The notes under the pieces were generated by a model that was not told the origin of the DNA, made no database searches, and saw nothing but the letters and a program-made list of their open reading frames with translations. DNA of 64,000 nucleotides, from contig NZ_CP134605.1 of assembly GCF_031844685.1 (NCBI RefSeq), forward strand, positions 2,686,001 through 2,750,000, read 5' to 3'. Below are positions 62,743 to 64,000 of this stretch, piece by piece. Position 1 is the stretch's first letter. Each line of letters starts with the position of its first letter. Source of the DNA: Streptomyces sp. ITFR-21 (GTDB taxonomy: Bacteria; Actinomycetota; Actinomycetes; Streptomycetales; Streptomycetaceae). The position numbers and the translations under genes are program-made.

Positions 62743-64000
62743 TCACCGGTGCCACGGGGCGGCGAGCTTGCGGTAGACCAGCTCGCCCAGCGGTACGCCG
62801 CCCGCGTCCACGGTCGCGGTGCCGGACGTCGCGGCCGGCTCGTCGGTCACCGTGAGCGGGTAGCGCACCGCGGGCATGCTCGGCGCGTGGCCCATCCGGA
62901 CCGGGGCGAACAGCGTCACCGGCGCGTCCGTGTGCGTGCCGCCGCCCGGGGCGACCTCGGCGCGGCCCACCCGGGTGTGGGTGACCACACCGGAGCGCTG
63001 CAGGGTGACCTCGGCGCCGGGCCGCACGGGGCCGCGGTCCGCGGTGGACGACAGCACCAGGTCGACCCGGTCGCCGTGGCGTTCGTACGCTCCGGTCACC
63101 GTGTAGGGGACGCGTACGAAGGAGAGCGCCGCGGTGGCGGCGGCGACCAGCACGACGGTGGCCAGCACCGCCCTGGTCCGTCCGGCGCCGGCGGCGCGCG
63201 CCTCGCGGACCACCCGCAGGTAGCCCTTCCCCACCAGCCAGAGGAGGTAGCAGCCGAGGACGGCCAGCACGCAGCCCCCGACGACGCCCAGGCCGAGCAG
63301 CAGTTCCGACCACAGCGCGATACCGGTGGCGATCAGGTAGACGGGGAAGACCATGCAGGCCAGGCCGTACGGCACGGACCACCGGCGGTCCAGGGCGCGG
63401 GGGGAGGCGATGCCGAACAGTACGCGGGCGAGCAGGCCGCGGGCGTCGTGGATGGCGCGGTCGCGCAGGTGCGGCAGGTCCAGGTGGGTCATCAGGGCGA
63501 GGTAGCCGTCGAGTTTGACCAGGGGCGCCAGGTTGACCAGGCAGGACACGTAGGCGAGGCAGGAGAAGAGCAGGACGGCGTCGCGCGCGTCGCCGGCCGG
63601 GAGTACGGCGCCGGTCAGGCCGCTCCCGCCGGCGATGACGGCCTGGACGCCGATCCCGGCGAGCGCCACCCGCACCCGCTGCCGGGCGCGCGGCAGCCGC
63701 CAGCCGTCCGTGACGTCGCAGAAGAACGCCGGTGCCAGGTAGAAGAGCATGACGCCCATCCGGGCGGGACGGCCCCCGTAGTGGCTGAGGGTCAGGCCGT
63801 GGCCGAACTCGTGGAGCGCGGTGGAGACGAAGAAGGCGGCGAGGACCGCCGCGTACACCAGGACCGGCAGGGGCCGGCCGAGCGCCTCGCCGACGGCGGG
63901 CCGGCGGGCGGCGAGCGCGAGGACGCCGCCTACGGCGAGCAGCGCCGAGGTCACGGCGGCGGGGCGCCCGGCGAGGCGGGTGGTGAGCGGCCGCAGCGCG
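62743..64000 (-). CDS. Membrane metalloprotease-like protein (M50/daptide MpaP-like), 5'-partial
   Basis: The frame is open to the right edge (ALRPLTTRLAGRPAAVTSALL before the GTG at 63954), so the N-terminus is off the window. Visible: VYAAVLAAFFVSTALHEFGHGLTLSHYGGRPARMGVMLFYLAPAFFCDVTDGWRLPRARQRVRVALAGIG with the zinc motif HEFGH, NLAPLVKLDGYLALMTHLD with the third-ligand motif (LDG), several transmembrane helices, and a C-terminal beta-domain with HTRVGRAEVAPGG, resembling HlyD-type or biotinyl-lipoyl folds. Similar proteases serve in RiPP clusters (daptides, sactipeptide-like), cutting leaders or exporting products. Upstream of LanKC by 42 bp, same strand. Confidence 0.85.
   Translation of the reverse strand, partial: ALRPLTTRLAGRPAAVTSALLAVGGVLALAARRPAVGEALGRPLPVLVYAAVLAAFFVSTALHEFGHGLTLSHYGGRPARMGVMLFYLAPAFFCDVTDGWRLPRARQRVRVALAGIGVQAVIAGGSGLTGAVLPAGDARDAVLLFSCLAYVSCLVNLAPLVKLDGYLALMTHLDLPHLRDRAIHDARGLLARVLFGIASPRALDRRWSVPYGLACMVFPVYLIATGIALWSELLLGLGVVGGCVLAVLGCYLLWLVGKGYLRVVREARAAGAGRTRAVLATVVLVAAATAALSFVRVPYTVTGAYERHGDRVDLVLSSTADRGPVRPGAEVTLQRSGVVTHTRVGRAEVAPGGGTHTDAPVTLFAPVRMGHAPSMPAVRYPLTVTDEPAATSGTATVDAGGVPLGELVYRKLAAPWHR

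Overview
The window is very GC-rich, with strong third-position GC bias, many GTG starts and chains of ATGA/GTGA overlaps between genes. Gene content (contractile injection system, NRPS, lanthipeptide and YcaO enzymes, ECF sigma factor, bacterial NO synthase) points to an actinomycete, most likely Streptomyces or a close relative. The density of biosynthetic genes, insertion sequences and broken genes suggests an accessory region rather than core chromosome.

Layout. 1-4452: mbtH and the start of an NRPS gene, minus strand, running off the left edge. 5324-8271: a frameshifted hydrolase, a GPP34 protein, a VOC protein and a collapsed LuxR-type regulator. 8463-13741: a tautomerase gene cleanly split by a 4.85-kb mobile segment with a TTC duplication. 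The segment carries a MerR regulator, an SDR oxidoreductase, an IS481 element, and an IS630 element with an acetyltransferase, nested in long inverted arms. 14040-15892: an ECF sigma factor with its YCII/DGPF partner.

16319-39520 is a phage-tail-like contractile injection system (CIS). It has a regulator, a beta-propeller protein, DUF4255 terminator, AAA+ ATPase, sheath, tube, assembly chaperone, a small conserved protein, a 1062-residue proline-rich protein with 198-bp tandem repeats, a second tube-like protein, LysM baseplate protein, VgrG-like spike, PAAR tip, gp25-, gp6- and gp7-like baseplate proteins, and membrane proteins at both ends. Together they would build a syringe-like particle; one or both membrane proteins could dock it to the membrane.

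39636-41260 is a graveyard of NRPS-related fragments plus a truncated dehydrogenase. 41292-49151 (minus strand) is a compact unit that looks like an unusual ribosomal-peptide pathway. It has a 21-residue peptide gene with an ideal ribosome-binding site, promoter and terminator, followed by an NTPase/TPR protein, an MFS transporter fused to a flavin-reductase domain, a prolyl-oligopeptidase and an ATP-grasp ligase. 50188-50839 holds disrupted PqqD-like and ClpX-like remnants. Then come an enolase (51039-52322), a decayed IS5-type transposase, a promoter with a small ORF, a flavohaemoglobin-NO synthase pair (53990-56676), a PadR-regulated membrane gene pair and a bidirectional terminator. 58301-64000 (minus strand) ends the window with a YcaO protein, a class III LanKC synthetase with a repetitive tail, and a membrane metalloprotease cut by the right edge; together these look like a second, hybrid RiPP cluster whose precursor is not in view.
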